A DNA stretch of 64,000 bases. It comes from Gallionella sp. GTDB lineage: Bacteria; Pseudomonadota; Gammaproteobacteria; Burkholderiales; Gallionellaceae. Shown here in pieces: positions 23,577 through 31,825 of the stretch; the stretch's first letter is position 1; the number at the start of each line of letters is the position of its first letter. The notes under the pieces were generated by a model, which saw only the letters and a list, made by a program, of their open reading frames with translations, had not been told where the DNA came from and did not search any database. The translations under genes and the position numbers were made by a program. Location: positions 1-64,000 of the forward strand of contig JAQUAI010000009.1 in NCBI GenBank assembly GCA_028687335.1, given 5' to 3'.

Positions 23577-25694
23577 ATGAGAATTCTGTCTGCTTTCCTG
23601 TTGATGTTGTTGCTATCCGCCTGCGATGGCGGTTTGTGGAATACCCCTTATCCGGCGGCGGATGCGGGGCAGTCTATTCTTTATACCGCGTTTACTGAGC
23701 GTCCCAAGCATCTTGATCCGGCGCAGGCTTATAGCGAAAACGAGTATGAGTTTCTAGCCAATATTTACGCGCCACCGCTGCAATATCATTACCTTAAGCG
23801 TCCTTATCAGTTGATTCCTTTGGCGGCGAGCGAGATGCCTACGGTGCGCTATTTTGATCGGCAGCATCGTTTGCTTGCCGATGATGCGCCCGCCGAGCGG
23901 ATTGCTTTTAGCGAATATGAGTTGCATATCAAGGCGGGGATGCGTTACCAGCCGCATCCGGCTTTTGTGCCGGAGTATGCAACGCTGACGGCTGCTGAGT
24001 TGCGCGATGTTCATGCGCTGGGCGATTTTCCCAAGCAAGCTACGCGTACAGTGACGGCGGCAGACTATGCTTATCAGATCAAGCGCTTGGCGCATCCACA
24101 GTTACATTTGCCGATTTTCGGGGTGATGAGCGAGTACATCGTCGGCCTGAAAGAATATGCCGCGATGCTACAAGCCGAGCTTAAGGCGCATCCCGATGCT
24201 TTTTTGGATTTGAGCGCCTATCCGCTGCCCGGTGTTGAAGTGGTAGATGCTCAGACTTATCGCATTACGATTCGGGGTAAATATCCGCAGTTTGCCTATT
24301 GGCTGGCGATGCCGTTCTTTGCGCCAATGCCGCCGGAGGCCGAGCGTTTTTACGCGCAGCCGGGCATGAAGGAACGCAATCTCACGCTCGATTGGTGGCC
24401 GGTGGGTAGCGGGCCGTATTACTTGGCGGAGAATGATCCAAACCGACGCATGGTATTGGTGCGCAATCCGTATTACGACAGTGAACGCTATCCTGCCGAG
24501 GGTGAGGCGGGGGATGCCGCTGCGGGCTTGCTGGCGGATGCGGGCAAGTCGTTGCCCTTGATTGATAAGGTGGTGTTCAGTCTTGAAAAAGAGACGATTC
24601 CATATTGGAATAAGTTTTTGCAGGGCTATTACGATGCGTCCGGTATTAGTTCAGATAGTTTTGATCAGGCGGTGCAGGTGAATGTTGGCGGCGAGGCGAC
24701 GGTTACCGACGAGATGCGGGCGCAGGGTATTACGCTTTCCACTTCGGTTTCGACTTCCACCATGTACACTGGTTTTAACTGGCTTGATCCCGTGGTAGGC
24801 GGCAGTTCAGAGCGAGCCACCAAGCTGCGCCGTGCGATTGCGATTACGGTGGATTTTGAGGAGTTTATTTCCATTTTTGCCAACGGACGCGGAATCGCGG
24901 CGCAGTCGCCTATTCCGCCGGGAATATTTGGTTTCCGCGACGGAGTAGCGGGGATAAATCATTTTGTTTACGAGTGGGGAAACGGTGAGCCAAAGCGTCG
25001 CAGTATTGCCGAAGCGAAACGTTTGTTGGCCGAGGCGGGCTATCCCGATGGCGTGGATGCTAAAACCAAGCAGCCGTTGGTGATTCATCTCGATACCACG
25101 GCGAACGGTGTGGGCAATAAGTCGCGGCTGGACTGGATGCGCAAGCAATTCGATAAGATCGGTGTGCAGCTTGATGTGCGCAGCACCGATTACAACCGTT
25201 TTCAGGACAAGATACGCAAAGGCGACACGCAGATGTTTTACTTCGGCTGGAATGCCGATTATCCCGACCCAGAAAACTTTCTGTTTTTACTGCACGGCGC
25301 GCAAGCTAAAGTGGGCAAGGGCGGTGAGAACGCTTCTAACTATAGCTCGCCCGAATATGACCATTTATTTGAGCATGTAAAAAACATGGACAACAGCCCA
25401 GCGCGGCAGCTCATCATCGATCAAATGCTGGAGATCGTGCGGCGTGATTCTCCTTGGCTGTGGGGCTTTCACCCAAAAAACTATGTGCTGCAACATGCTT
25501 GGCTGCATAACGTCAAACCTAACATCATGGCCAACAATAAACTTAAATACTGGCGCGTGGATGCTGCTCAGCGTGACACTTTGCGCCATGCGTGGAACCG
25601 CCCTGCAATCTGGCCGCTGCTGCTGGCTGGTTTGGTACTCTTGCTGGGTGTGATCGGCTTGCTTCAGGTCTTGAAGCGGCGCGAGGAGGGCTAA
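23577..25694 (+). CDS. Family 5 ABC solute-binding lipoprotein with C-terminal membrane anchor
   Basis: 705 residues. The N-terminus is a lipoprotein signal (lipobox LSAC, Cys17). The body is an SBP_bac_5 (peptide/nickel-type) domain: QSILYTAFTERPKHLDPAQAY at the start and GDTQMFYFGWNADYPDPENF in lobe II. Unusually, a hydrophobic span (about 680-698) and RREEG close the protein, so it is anchored at both ends. No permease or ATPase gene is adjacent. It lies 3 nt before the next gene, another tethered solute-binding protein. Confidence 0.85.
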   Translation: MRILSAFLLMLLLSACDGGLWNTPYPAADAGQSILYTAFTERPKHLDPAQAYSENEYEFLANIYAPPLQYHYLKRPYQLIPLAASEMPTVRYFDRQHRLLADDAPAERIAFSEYELHIKAGMRYQPHPAFVPEYATLTAAELRDVHALGDFPKQATRTVTAADYAYQIKRLAHPQLHLPIFGVMSEYIVGLKEYAAMLQAELKAHPDAFLDLSAYPLPGVEVVDAQTYRITIRGKYPQFAYWLAMPFFAPMPPEAERFYAQPGMKERNLTLDWWPVGSGPYYLAENDPNRRMVLVRNPYYDSERYPAEGEAGDAAAGLLADAGKSLPLIDKVVFSLEKETIPYWNKFLQGYYDASGISSDSFDQAVQVNVGGEATVTDEMRAQGITLSTSVSTSTMYTGFNWLDPVVGGSSERATKLRRAIAITVDFEEFISIFANGRGIAAQSPIPPGIFGFRDGVAGINHFVYEWGNGEPKRRSIAEAKRLLAEAGYPDGVDAKTKQPLVIHLDTTANGVGNKSRLDWMRKQFDKIGVQLDVRSTDYNRFQDKIRKGDTQMFYFGWNADYPDPENFLFLLHGAQAKVGKGGENASNYSSPEYDHLFEHVKNMDNSPARQLIIDQMLEIVRRDSPWLWGFHPKNYVLQHAWLHNVKPNIMANNKLKYWRVDAAQRDTLRHAWNRPAIWPLLLAGLVLLLGVIGLLQVLKRREEG

Positions 25695-25697
25695 GTC

Positions 25698-27023
25698 ATG
25701 CCAGATAAATCACAGGAAATTCACACCGATACAGCGCGTGAAGATTTGCATGTTTCACTGCTGTCCGAAGCTTTCAAAGCGGCGTTGCCGTATCTCGTAG
25801 CTTTGTTGTTCATCGTGTTAGCCGGATATTGGCTGATCGACCCCGCACCGCCGAAAAAAGTGGTTGTTTCTGTCAGCAAGCAGGACGGTAATTATCAAGC
25901 TTATGCCAGCCTTTACGGGGTGCTATTGCAGCAGGAAGGCGTGACGCTGGAAATCCGCGAATCCGAAGGGCCGTTACAAAGTCTGGCGGACTTACGCAAA
26001 GAGGGGGGCGATGTCGATATGGCATTTATGCCCGGCGGCGTGGCTAGGTTGGAGGCGGGGACCGGCGTGGTTTCGCTCGGCAGCTTGTACTATGAGCCGC
26101 TATGGATTTTTTATAAAGGCAAGGGCGCAGTCGAGCATCTGTCCGACCTTAAGGGAAAACGCATTGCGATGGGGCGGCCAGATAGCGGCAGTTATCTTTT
26201 GGCTGGGATGTTGCTGAGCGCCGCTGGGCTGGATAAAACAAATAGCACGCTGCTGGAGATTGGCGATGATGCAGCCGCTGAGGCGTTGCGTGCGGGGACA
26301 GTCGATGCAGTGTTTCTTGCGGGGGTGCCGACAACACCGCTGGTGGGAGAGGTTGCACAGATACCCGGTGTGACTTTGGTTAGCTTGTCGGAAGCCGAGG
26401 CGTATGCGCGCCAATTCACTTTTTTACATCACTTGGTTTTACCCGCAGGGGCTTTGAGTCTGGAGGCGCATTTGCCGCAACGCGAAGTGCATATGCTGGC
26501 GCCTACCGTGACGCTGGTTGCACGCGAGTCTATGCATCAGGCTTTGATTTATCTGGTGCTTAAAATTATTTCGCGCGTACATGGCGAAGCGGGAATGTTG
26601 CAACATGCGGGCGAGTTTCCGGCCAATAAAGATGCCGAGTTCGAGATTAACAGCCAAGCCGCTCACTTCTACGAATCTGGCCCGCCCTTTCTTGATCGCT
26701 ATCTGCCGTTTTGGGCGGCCACTTTTGTCAGTCGCGTGCTCATTATTTTGTTGCCGCTAGCAGCGTTGGCCATTCCCTTGAGCCGTGTTGTACCAGCCAC
26801 TTACACTTGGTTGATTAAGTCGCGCATCTATAAGTTGTATGGCGAATTGCGCTTTCTCGAAATGCAGTTGCGCAATAGCCGTGAGACGGAAGACTTGGCA
26901 CGTTTCCGTGCCGAGCTGGATGAGATTGAAAACAAGGTCAACAACCTGCGCTTACCCGTGGCATTTTCCAGCCACCTTTACGAACTGCGCAGTCACATCG
27001 GTTTGGTACGCGCTAGGTTGTAG
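25698..27023 (+). CDS. TAXI-family TRAP solute-binding protein with two membrane anchors
   Basis: 441 residues. One span lies near residues 29-47, then a TAXI-type periplasmic binding domain (VVVSVSKQDGNYQAYASLYG; LKGKRIAMGRPDSGSYLLA). A second span lies near 340-362, followed by a cytoplasmic, coiled-coil-like tail of about 75 residues (LRFLEMQLRNSRETEDLARFRAEL split at LARF). There is no TRAP DctQM gene nearby. The tail suggests signalling or complex formation rather than simple ligand delivery, as inference. Confidence 0.85.
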   Translation: MPDKSQEIHTDTAREDLHVSLLSEAFKAALPYLVALLFIVLAGYWLIDPAPPKKVVVSVSKQDGNYQAYASLYGVLLQQEGVTLEIRESEGPLQSLADLRKEGGDVDMAFMPGGVARLEAGTGVVSLGSLYYEPLWIFYKGKGAVEHLSDLKGKRIAMGRPDSGSYLLAGMLLSAAGLDKTNSTLLEIGDDAAAEALRAGTVDAVFLAGVPTTPLVGEVAQIPGVTLVSLSEAEAYARQFTFLHHLVLPAGALSLEAHLPQREVHMLAPTVTLVARESMHQALIYLVLKIISRVHGEAGMLQHAGEFPANKDAEFEINSQAAHFYESGPPFLDRYLPFWAATFVSRVLIILLPLAALAIPLSRVVPATYTWLIKSRIYKLYGELRFLEMQLRNSRETEDLARFRAELDEIENKVNNLRLPVAFSSHLYELRSHIGLVRARL

Positions 27024-27031
27024 GATGATGT

Positions 27032-27355
27032 TTACAGTCGAATGATGTCCGAGCCCATTCCGTTATTGTCGGTCTGACTGATGCGGGCGCGTTGGCGGCT
27101 GTTGAGTTTGGCTTGCACTGGGCCGGGCAGGTCGGTGAAGTAGATCAGGTTGCGCGACACCAGCAGGTCGATCAAGTCTTCAATAACGCGAATGAATCCC
27201 AAGTCCAATGCCAGTAATTCGGCTTTTTGCGCATCGCCATATAGAAAAGTTAATACATCAGGATGTTCGGGTGAGAGTAACTCAGCACCGGGCGCGCTGG
27301 CATTTTGATGCATGCTGATGACTTTACCGCTGGCATCGCGTTCGACGTAAGGCAT
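27032..27355 (-). CDS. Conserved small protein (often mislabelled tryptophan synthase beta-like)
   Basis: 107 residues. It starts MPYVERDASGKVISMHQN and has an acidic helical middle (VIEDLIDLLVSRNLIYFTDLP) and a basic stretch QAKLNSRQRARIS. Similar small proteins of proteobacteria have been annotated tryptophan synthase beta-like, without PLP-binding motifs. Function unknown. It converges with the TAXI gene 8 nt away. Confidence 0.7.
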   Translation of the reverse strand: MPYVERDASGKVISMHQNASAPGAELLSPEHPDVLTFLYGDAQKAELLALDLGFIRVIEDLIDLLVSRNLIYFTDLPGPVQAKLNSRQRARISQTDNNGMGSDIIRL

Positions 27356-27441
27356 GTTTTCTCCTGATGGGACTGAATGGGTGCGGCAAGTTTAATCGTT
27401 AAGGTTTGTTTTTGTCGATTCGATCCTGCATCAATTCGTCG

Positions 27442-28032
27442 TTAATCGGGCGTTTCCCCTAAATTCAAACGTCTGATGTAGTGGCAGGTGTAACCATTCG
27501 GGTGTTTGATCAAATACTTTTGGTGGTATTCCTCGGCGCGGTAAAACGCCTTGAACGGCACGATTTCGGTAACGACTTTGGCTTTCCAGTCGCCCGATGC
27601 GTCAATGGTTTGAATGACTTTCTCCGCTGTGTGTTTTTGTTCTTCGCTGGTGTGGAAAATGGCGGATCGGTACTGCGAGCCGATGTCGTTACCTTGCTGG
27701 TTGCGGGTGGTCGGGTTGTGCATACGGAAAAACTCGAACAGCAGGTGGCGATAGCTTAGACGCTTTGGATCGAACACGATCTTGAGCGATTCGGCATGGC
27801 CGGAGCGTCCAGTCTTGACGATGTCATACGTGGCATTCGGCGTTTCACCGCCGGTGTAGCCGACTTCAGTTTCCAGTACGCCGGGTATTTCACGTACCAA
27901 TTCTTCCATCCCCCAAAAGCAGCCACCGGAGAGATAGGCGGTTTGATAGGTATTGCTCATGCGTCCTCCTTCGGCGTGTGTGAGAGGGATCAGGCCAATC
28001 ATCAAAAGTAGTGCGAAAGTGAATATTTTCAT
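27442..28032 (-). CDS. msrA: Peptide methionine sulfoxide reductase A, possibly with two starts
   Basis: 196 residues from ATG 28032. The catalytic motif GCFWG (C38) and GYTGG, HAE and YRAEEYHQKY are typical of MsrA, which reduces Met-S-sulfoxide. The first 20 residues form a Sec signal (ending THA), predicting a periplasmic enzyme. An internal ATG at 27960 (MSNTYQTAY) is preceded by AAGGAGG at optimal spacing and would give a 172-residue cytosolic form. The upstream ATG has GAGG 6 nt before it. Both starts may be used. Confidence 0.92.
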   Translation of the reverse strand: MKIFTFALLLMIGLIPLTHAEGGRMSNTYQTAYLSGGCFWGMEELVREIPGVLETEVGYTGGETPNATYDIVKTGRSGHAESLKIVFDPKRLSYRHLLFEFFRMHNPTTRNQQGNDIGSQYRSAIFHTSEEQKHTAEKVIQTIDASGDWKAKVVTEIVPFKAFYRAEEYHQKYLIKHPNGYTCHYIRRLNLGETPD

Positions 28033-28050
28033 GTGCGCCTCTGTGTGCCG

Positions 28051-28483
28051 CTCGCGTTGCGAGCTTAACGTTCGCTATGCTCACGTTAGCCTACACCGCA
28101 AACGGGCGTGACTTTAGTGCCTTTCCTTTTTCATGACCATCTGGGCTTCCTGCTTGGCATCCTTTTCACGTTCTGTTGCCCGTTTGTGGTTTCGGCCGCT
28201 CGCGTTGCGAGCTTAACGTTCGCTATGCTCACGTTAGCCTACACCGCAAACGGGCGTGACTTTAGTGCCTTTCCTTTTTCATGACCATCTGGGCTTCCCG
28301 CTTGGCATCCTTTTCACGTTCTGTTGCCCGTTTGTGGTTTCGGCCGCTCGCGTTGCGAGCTTAACGTTCGCTGTGCTCACGTTAGCCTACACCGCAAACG
28401 GGCATAACTTTAGTGCCTTTCCTTTTTCATGGCCATCTGGGCTTCCCGCTTGGCATCCTTTTCACGTTCTGTTGCCCGTTTGT
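28051..28483. repeat. 148-bp tandem repeat, three copies, overlapping the smpB 3' end
   Basis: Units start at 28051, 28199 and 28347; the third is cut at about 28483 where it continues into unique smpB sequence. Copies differ by only a few substitutions. Each unit contains the last codons of smpB plus its downstream flank, including the palindrome GCTCGCGTTGCGAGC and a longer imperfect inverted repeat (AACGTTCGCTATGCTCACGTT). The array fills nearly the whole 377-bp gap between msrA and smpB. Confidence 0.92.
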
Positions 28484-28859
28484 CATGTTCTTTTTTGCCT
28501 TTGGCTAGACCGATAGCGAGTTTGACGCGACCGCCTTTGTAGTGCATGTCTAGCGGCATGATGGTGAAGCCAGCGCGTTGTACTTTGCCGATGAGTTTGT
28601 CGATTTCCAGTTTGTGCAACAGCAGTTTGCGGGTGCGAGTGGGGTCGGGGAGGATGTGGGAGGAGGCGTTAAGTAGGGGGCTGATGTGTGAGCCGAGCAG
28701 GTAGAGTGCCCCGTCTTTGGCGATGACGTAGGCTTCTTTGAGTTGCACGCGCCCAGCGCGGATAGCCTTGACTTCCCAACCTTCTAACATCAGGCCGGCC
28801 TCATACTTTTCCTCGATGAAGTAATCGTGGAAGGCTTTTTTATTCTGAATGATGCTCAT
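28410..28859 (-). CDS. smpB: tmRNA-binding protein SmpB
   Basis: 149 residues. The beta-barrel core is [32 protein letters not shown] and RKLLLHK; the basic C-terminal tail ([15 protein letters not shown]...) enters the ribosomal mRNA channel during trans-translation. ATG 28859 gives the canonical start ([10 protein letters not shown]). The last about 25 codons lie inside the third unit of the 148-bp tandem array, so extra copies of the tail-coding sequence follow the stop codon. Confidence 0.95.
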   Translation of the reverse strand: MSIIQNKKAFHDYFIEEKYEAGLMLEGWEVKAIRAGRVQLKEAYVIAKDGALYLLGSHISPLLNASSHILPDPTRTRKLLLHKLEIDKLIGKVQRAGFTIMPLDMHYKGGRVKLAIGLAKGKKEHDKRATEREKDAKREAQMAMKKERH

Positions 28860-28924
28860 TGCGGGTGTCTTTTGCGGTTCATTGCGATATTCTAGCAGCC
28901 TTTGTTTGGTCGCTCTGGTAAGCA

Positions 28925-29362
28925 ATGGCTCTTGTAGAAAAAACCGTGTTGGTGGCGCATAGCGCGGAACAGATGTTCAATCTGGTTGATCGCGTGGAAG
29001 ATTACCCGCAATTTCTGCCTTGGTGCGGTGGCGGAAGTGTGGTGCAGAAAGAGGGCAATACGGTTCATGCCACGGTGCATATCGATTATCACCATTTGAA
29101 ACAGCAGTTCACCACGGAAAATGTCCGTACGCCGCCGCATCAGATTGATATGACGTTGCAGGACGGGCCGTTCCGTCAGTTGGACGGACATTGGCGTTTC
29201 ATCGCGCTGAGCGATTCAGCCTGTAAAATAGAATTTCGTCTGCACTATGAGTTTTCCAACAAGTTGTTGGAAAAACTGGTCGGCCCCGTATTTCATTTCA
29301 TTACCAACAGTTTTGTGGATGCGTTCATCCATCGCGCTGAGAAGGTGTATCCGAACGTATGA
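28925..29362 (+). CDS. ratA: RatA/Coq10-type START-domain protein
   Basis: 145 residues. It starts [28 protein letters not shown] (read as [10 protein letters not shown] then [16 protein letters not shown]) and contains FLPWCGGG and [15 protein letters not shown], typical of RatA/Coq10. E. coli RatA has been reported to block 70S ribosome association; the Coq10 fold also binds ubiquinone. It diverges from smpB, the usual arrangement, and overlaps the next gene by 4 nt (ATGA). Confidence 0.9.
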   Translation: MALVEKTVLVAHSAEQMFNLVDRVEDYPQFLPWCGGGSVVQKEGNTVHATVHIDYHHLKQQFTTENVRTPPHQIDMTLQDGPFRQLDGHWRFIALSDSACKIEFRLHYEFSNKLLEKLVGPVFHFITNSFVDAFIHRAEKVYPNV

Positions 29363-29670
29363 GCGAGAAAATCAACATTGAAGTGGTATATGCGCTGCCG
29401 ACCGAGCAGACTTTGCTGTATTTGGAGCTACCTGCTGGGGTAACGGTCGCGGAGGCGATTCAGTCCAGCGGTGTTTTGCAGAAGCATCCAGAGATTGATC
29501 TGGATAAAAATAAGTTGGGTATTTTTGGCAAGCTGACCAAGGCGGATGCCGTGCTGCGCGATAAAGATCGCGTCGAGATTTATCGCCCGTTGCTGGCTGA
29601 CCCCAAAGAGGTGCGCCGCAAGCGCGCCGAGGAGGGTAAGGTTATGAAGAAGGGCGGCGGTGATATTTGA
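29359..29670 (+). CDS. rnfH: RnfH/RatB ubiquitin-fold protein
   Basis: 103 residues. The beta-grasp pattern NIEVVYALPTEQTLLYLEL, KLGIFGK and DRVEIYRPLLADPKEVRRKRA is typical of the RnfH family (UPF0125). It is coupled to ratA by ATGA and to the next gene by TGATG. The RatAB toxin-antitoxin designation is debated. Confidence 0.9.
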   Translation: MSEKINIEVVYALPTEQTLLYLELPAGVTVAEAIQSSGVLQKHPEIDLDKNKLGIFGKLTKADAVLRDKDRVEIYRPLLADPKEVRRKRAEEGKVMKKGGGDI

Positions 29671-30542
29671 TGTTGGATTACGACCTGCATTGCCATTCCA
29701 ATGTTTCTGACGGAACGTTAACGCCCACCCAATTGGTGGCGCGCGCGGCTGAGCGCGGAGTGAAAGTGTTGGCGTTAACCGATCATGACGATGTTGATGG
29801 GTTGGACGAGGCACGCACGGCTGCGGTTAGTCATGGCATGACTTTTATCAACGGGGTGGAGGTTTCGGTGACATGGCGTACTCATACGCTGCACATCGTC
29901 GGCTTGGGCATCGATCCGCATCATCCCGCTTTGGTTGAGGGCTTGAAATCGGTGCGCAGCGGGCGCGGTGCGCGTGCGGGAAAGATGGCGGATGAGTTGG
30001 CCAAAGCGGGTATCGGCGGGGTGTTGGCGGGAGCCTACAAGTACACCGACAACCCGAACATGATCGGACGCACTCATTTTGCGCGCTACTTGGTCGAGGC
30101 TGGGCACTGCAAGGATGTGAAGAGCGTGTTCAACCGTTATTTGGCCAAGGGCAAGCCTGGTTATGTGCCGCATGAATGGGCTACGTTGGCCGATGCGGTG
30201 AGTTGGATACGCGGCAGCGGTGGTGTGGTGGTGCTGGCACATCCGGGGCGTTATATGTGCGGCAAGCATAGTATGGGTAAGAAGACTATGCATGAGTTGT
30301 TGGCCGAGTTTGTCGGGGCTGGCGGGCAGGCGGTTGAGGTGGTGACAGGGAGTCATACGCCGGAGCAGTATGCCGAGTTTGCACGTTACGCCAAAGAATT
30401 CAATTTGTTATGTTCTTGCGGTTCTGATTTTCACGGGCCGAACGAGAGTTACCGCGATATGGGGCGTTTGCCCGATCTGCCGTTAGGCTGTCGTTCTGTT
30501 CTGGATGTTTTGTTATCCGCTCCTGTTTTGAAAGTTGCCTAA
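29670..30542 (+). CDS. PHP-domain 3',5'-nucleoside bisphosphate phosphatase (YciV/RNase AM type)
   Basis: 290 residues. Metal motifs of the PHP fold are present: DLHCHSNVSDG, LTDHDDVDG, GVEVSV, VVLAHPGRY and SCGSDFHGPN. Family members remove phosphate from pAp-type nucleotides and trim RNA 5' ends. ATG 29670 overlaps the rnfH stop by one base; a TTG one codon earlier is less likely. It is coupled to yciO by TAATG. Confidence 0.9.
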   Translation: MLDYDLHCHSNVSDGTLTPTQLVARAAERGVKVLALTDHDDVDGLDEARTAAVSHGMTFINGVEVSVTWRTHTLHIVGLGIDPHHPALVEGLKSVRSGRGARAGKMADELAKAGIGGVLAGAYKYTDNPNMIGRTHFARYLVEAGHCKDVKSVFNRYLAKGKPGYVPHEWATLADAVSWIRGSGGVVVLAHPGRYMCGKHSMGKKTMHELLAEFVGAGGQAVEVVTGSHTPEQYAEFARYAKEFNLLCSCGSDFHGPNESYRDMGRLPDLPLGCRSVLDVLLSAPVLKVA

Positions 30543-31171
30543 TGGCTCAGATACTCAGCATTCACCCCGATAATCCGAATATTCGTTTGATACGTCAAGC
30601 AGTAGAGTTATTGCGTGACGGTGCGATTATTGTTTATCCGACCGACTCCGGCTATGCGCTGGGTTGTCACCTCGATGACAAAGAGGCGGTGACGCGCATC
30701 CGCCAAATTCGCGGGTTGGACGAAAAGCACCAGATGACGCTGGTATGTCGCGATTTGTCGGAAATCGCCCGTTATGCGCGGGTGGATAACAGCAAATTTC
30801 GTCTGCTGAAAGCGAATACACCGGGTAGCTACACCTTTATTTTGGAGGCGACCAAAGAAGTGCCACGTCGCTTGCAGCACCCCAAACGCAGTACGGTCGG
30901 TATTCGTGTGCCGGATCATCCGGTGGCATTGGCTTTGCTGGAGGAGATGGGCGAACCTTTGCTGAGTTCAACCCTGATTTTGCCGGAGGCGCACTTTCCG
31001 CTAACCGATGTGGATGAGATTCAGGATTATCTGGAAAAAAGCGTCGAGCTCATCATTGAAGGCGGTGCGGTTGGTCTTGATCCCACGACAGTGATTGATC
31101 TGACCGGAGACGATCCGGTATTGATTAGAAGCGGGAAAGGTTCGCTAGAGCCATTCGGTCTGGAAGCGTAA
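30542..31171 (+). CDS. yciO: YciO-type Sua5/YrdC-family protein
   Basis: 209 residues. YrdC fold signatures are AIIVYPTDSGYALGC, KHQMTLVCRDLSEIA and STVGIRVPDHPVALALL. YciO paralogues are related to the L-threonylcarbamoyl-AMP synthase TsaC, but their role is uncertain. Relevant here: the hydrogenase HypF lacks its own YrdC-like domain, though this gene is 17 kb away in a housekeeping operon and no link is shown. Confidence 0.9.
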   Translation: MAQILSIHPDNPNIRLIRQAVELLRDGAIIVYPTDSGYALGCHLDDKEAVTRIRQIRGLDEKHQMTLVCRDLSEIARYARVDNSKFRLLKANTPGSYTFILEATKEVPRRLQHPKRSTVGIRVPDHPVALALLEEMGEPLLSSTLILPEAHFPLTDVDEIQDYLEKSVELIIEGGAVGLDPTTVIDLTGDDPVLIRSGKGSLEPFGLEA

Positions 31172-31819
31172 GTGGATATCTCTGCGCTCATTCAGACGAT
31201 TTCGCTGGCTGCTATCCCAGTACTGTTTGCGATTACCTTACACGAGGCAGCACACGGTTATGTGGCCCGCCATTTCGGTGATATGACAGCGTATCAGTTG
31301 GGGCGTATCAGCCTGAATCCACTGCGCCATATTGATCCAGTGGGCACCATCGCATTGCCTTTGCTGACCTTGTTTTTGGGCGGAATTCTGTTCGGCTGGG
31401 CAAAGCCGGTGCCGGTGAATTTCGGTGCTTTACGTCACCCCAAGCGCGACATGATGTGGGTGGCTTTGGCTGGGCCGGCTTCGAATTTGTTGATGGCTTT
31501 CGGCTGGGCACTGGTTTATAAACTGGCGTGGTCGTCACCTGATAATTATTTTGCCGAGCCGATGTTGGGTATGGCGGAGTGGGGAATTAAAATCAACGCT
31601 GTTTTGTTGGTGTTGAATATGTTGCCTTTGCCACCGTTGGACGGAGGCCGCGTTGCTGTCAGTTTGTTGCCACATCGACAGGCGTTTCAGTTGGCTAAGC
31701 TGGAACCTTACGGAATGTTTATTTTGATTTTTTTGGCGATTACCCCCGTGTTGGGTTGGGTGTTGTCGCCGTTGGTACGGCTGGTTTATCAGTTGCTTTC
31801 TGTGTTATTTGGAATTTGA
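31172..31819 (+). CDS. Site-2-protease-like membrane peptidase (M50, YwhC type)
   Basis: 215 residues from GTG 31172, directly after the yciO stop. Zinc ligands HEAAH (24-28) are in the first long hydrophobic segment, followed by the family motifs ISLNPLRHIDPVG and NMLPLPPLDGGR. About five membrane spans. Function in these organisms is unknown; the gene is conserved just upstream of trpS in many betaproteobacteria. Confidence 0.88.
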   Translation: MDISALIQTISLAAIPVLFAITLHEAAHGYVARHFGDMTAYQLGRISLNPLRHIDPVGTIALPLLTLFLGGILFGWAKPVPVNFGALRHPKRDMMWVALAGPASNLLMAFGWALVYKLAWSSPDNYFAEPMLGMAEWGIKINAVLLVLNMLPLPPLDGGRVAVSLLPHRQAFQLAKLEPYGMFILIFLAITPVLGWVLSPLVRLVYQLLSVLFGI

Positions 31820-31825
31820 GGAAAT

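Noticed and set aside
28256-28516. 86-codon forward frame in the tandem-repeat area
   Set aside because: It is an antisense reading of the smpB-tail repeats with a low-complexity hydrophobic product.
28925-29670. RatA/RnfH as a new toxin-antitoxin system
   Set aside because: The smpB/ratA-rnfH cluster is widely conserved housekeeping DNA in proteobacteria, not an accessory module.
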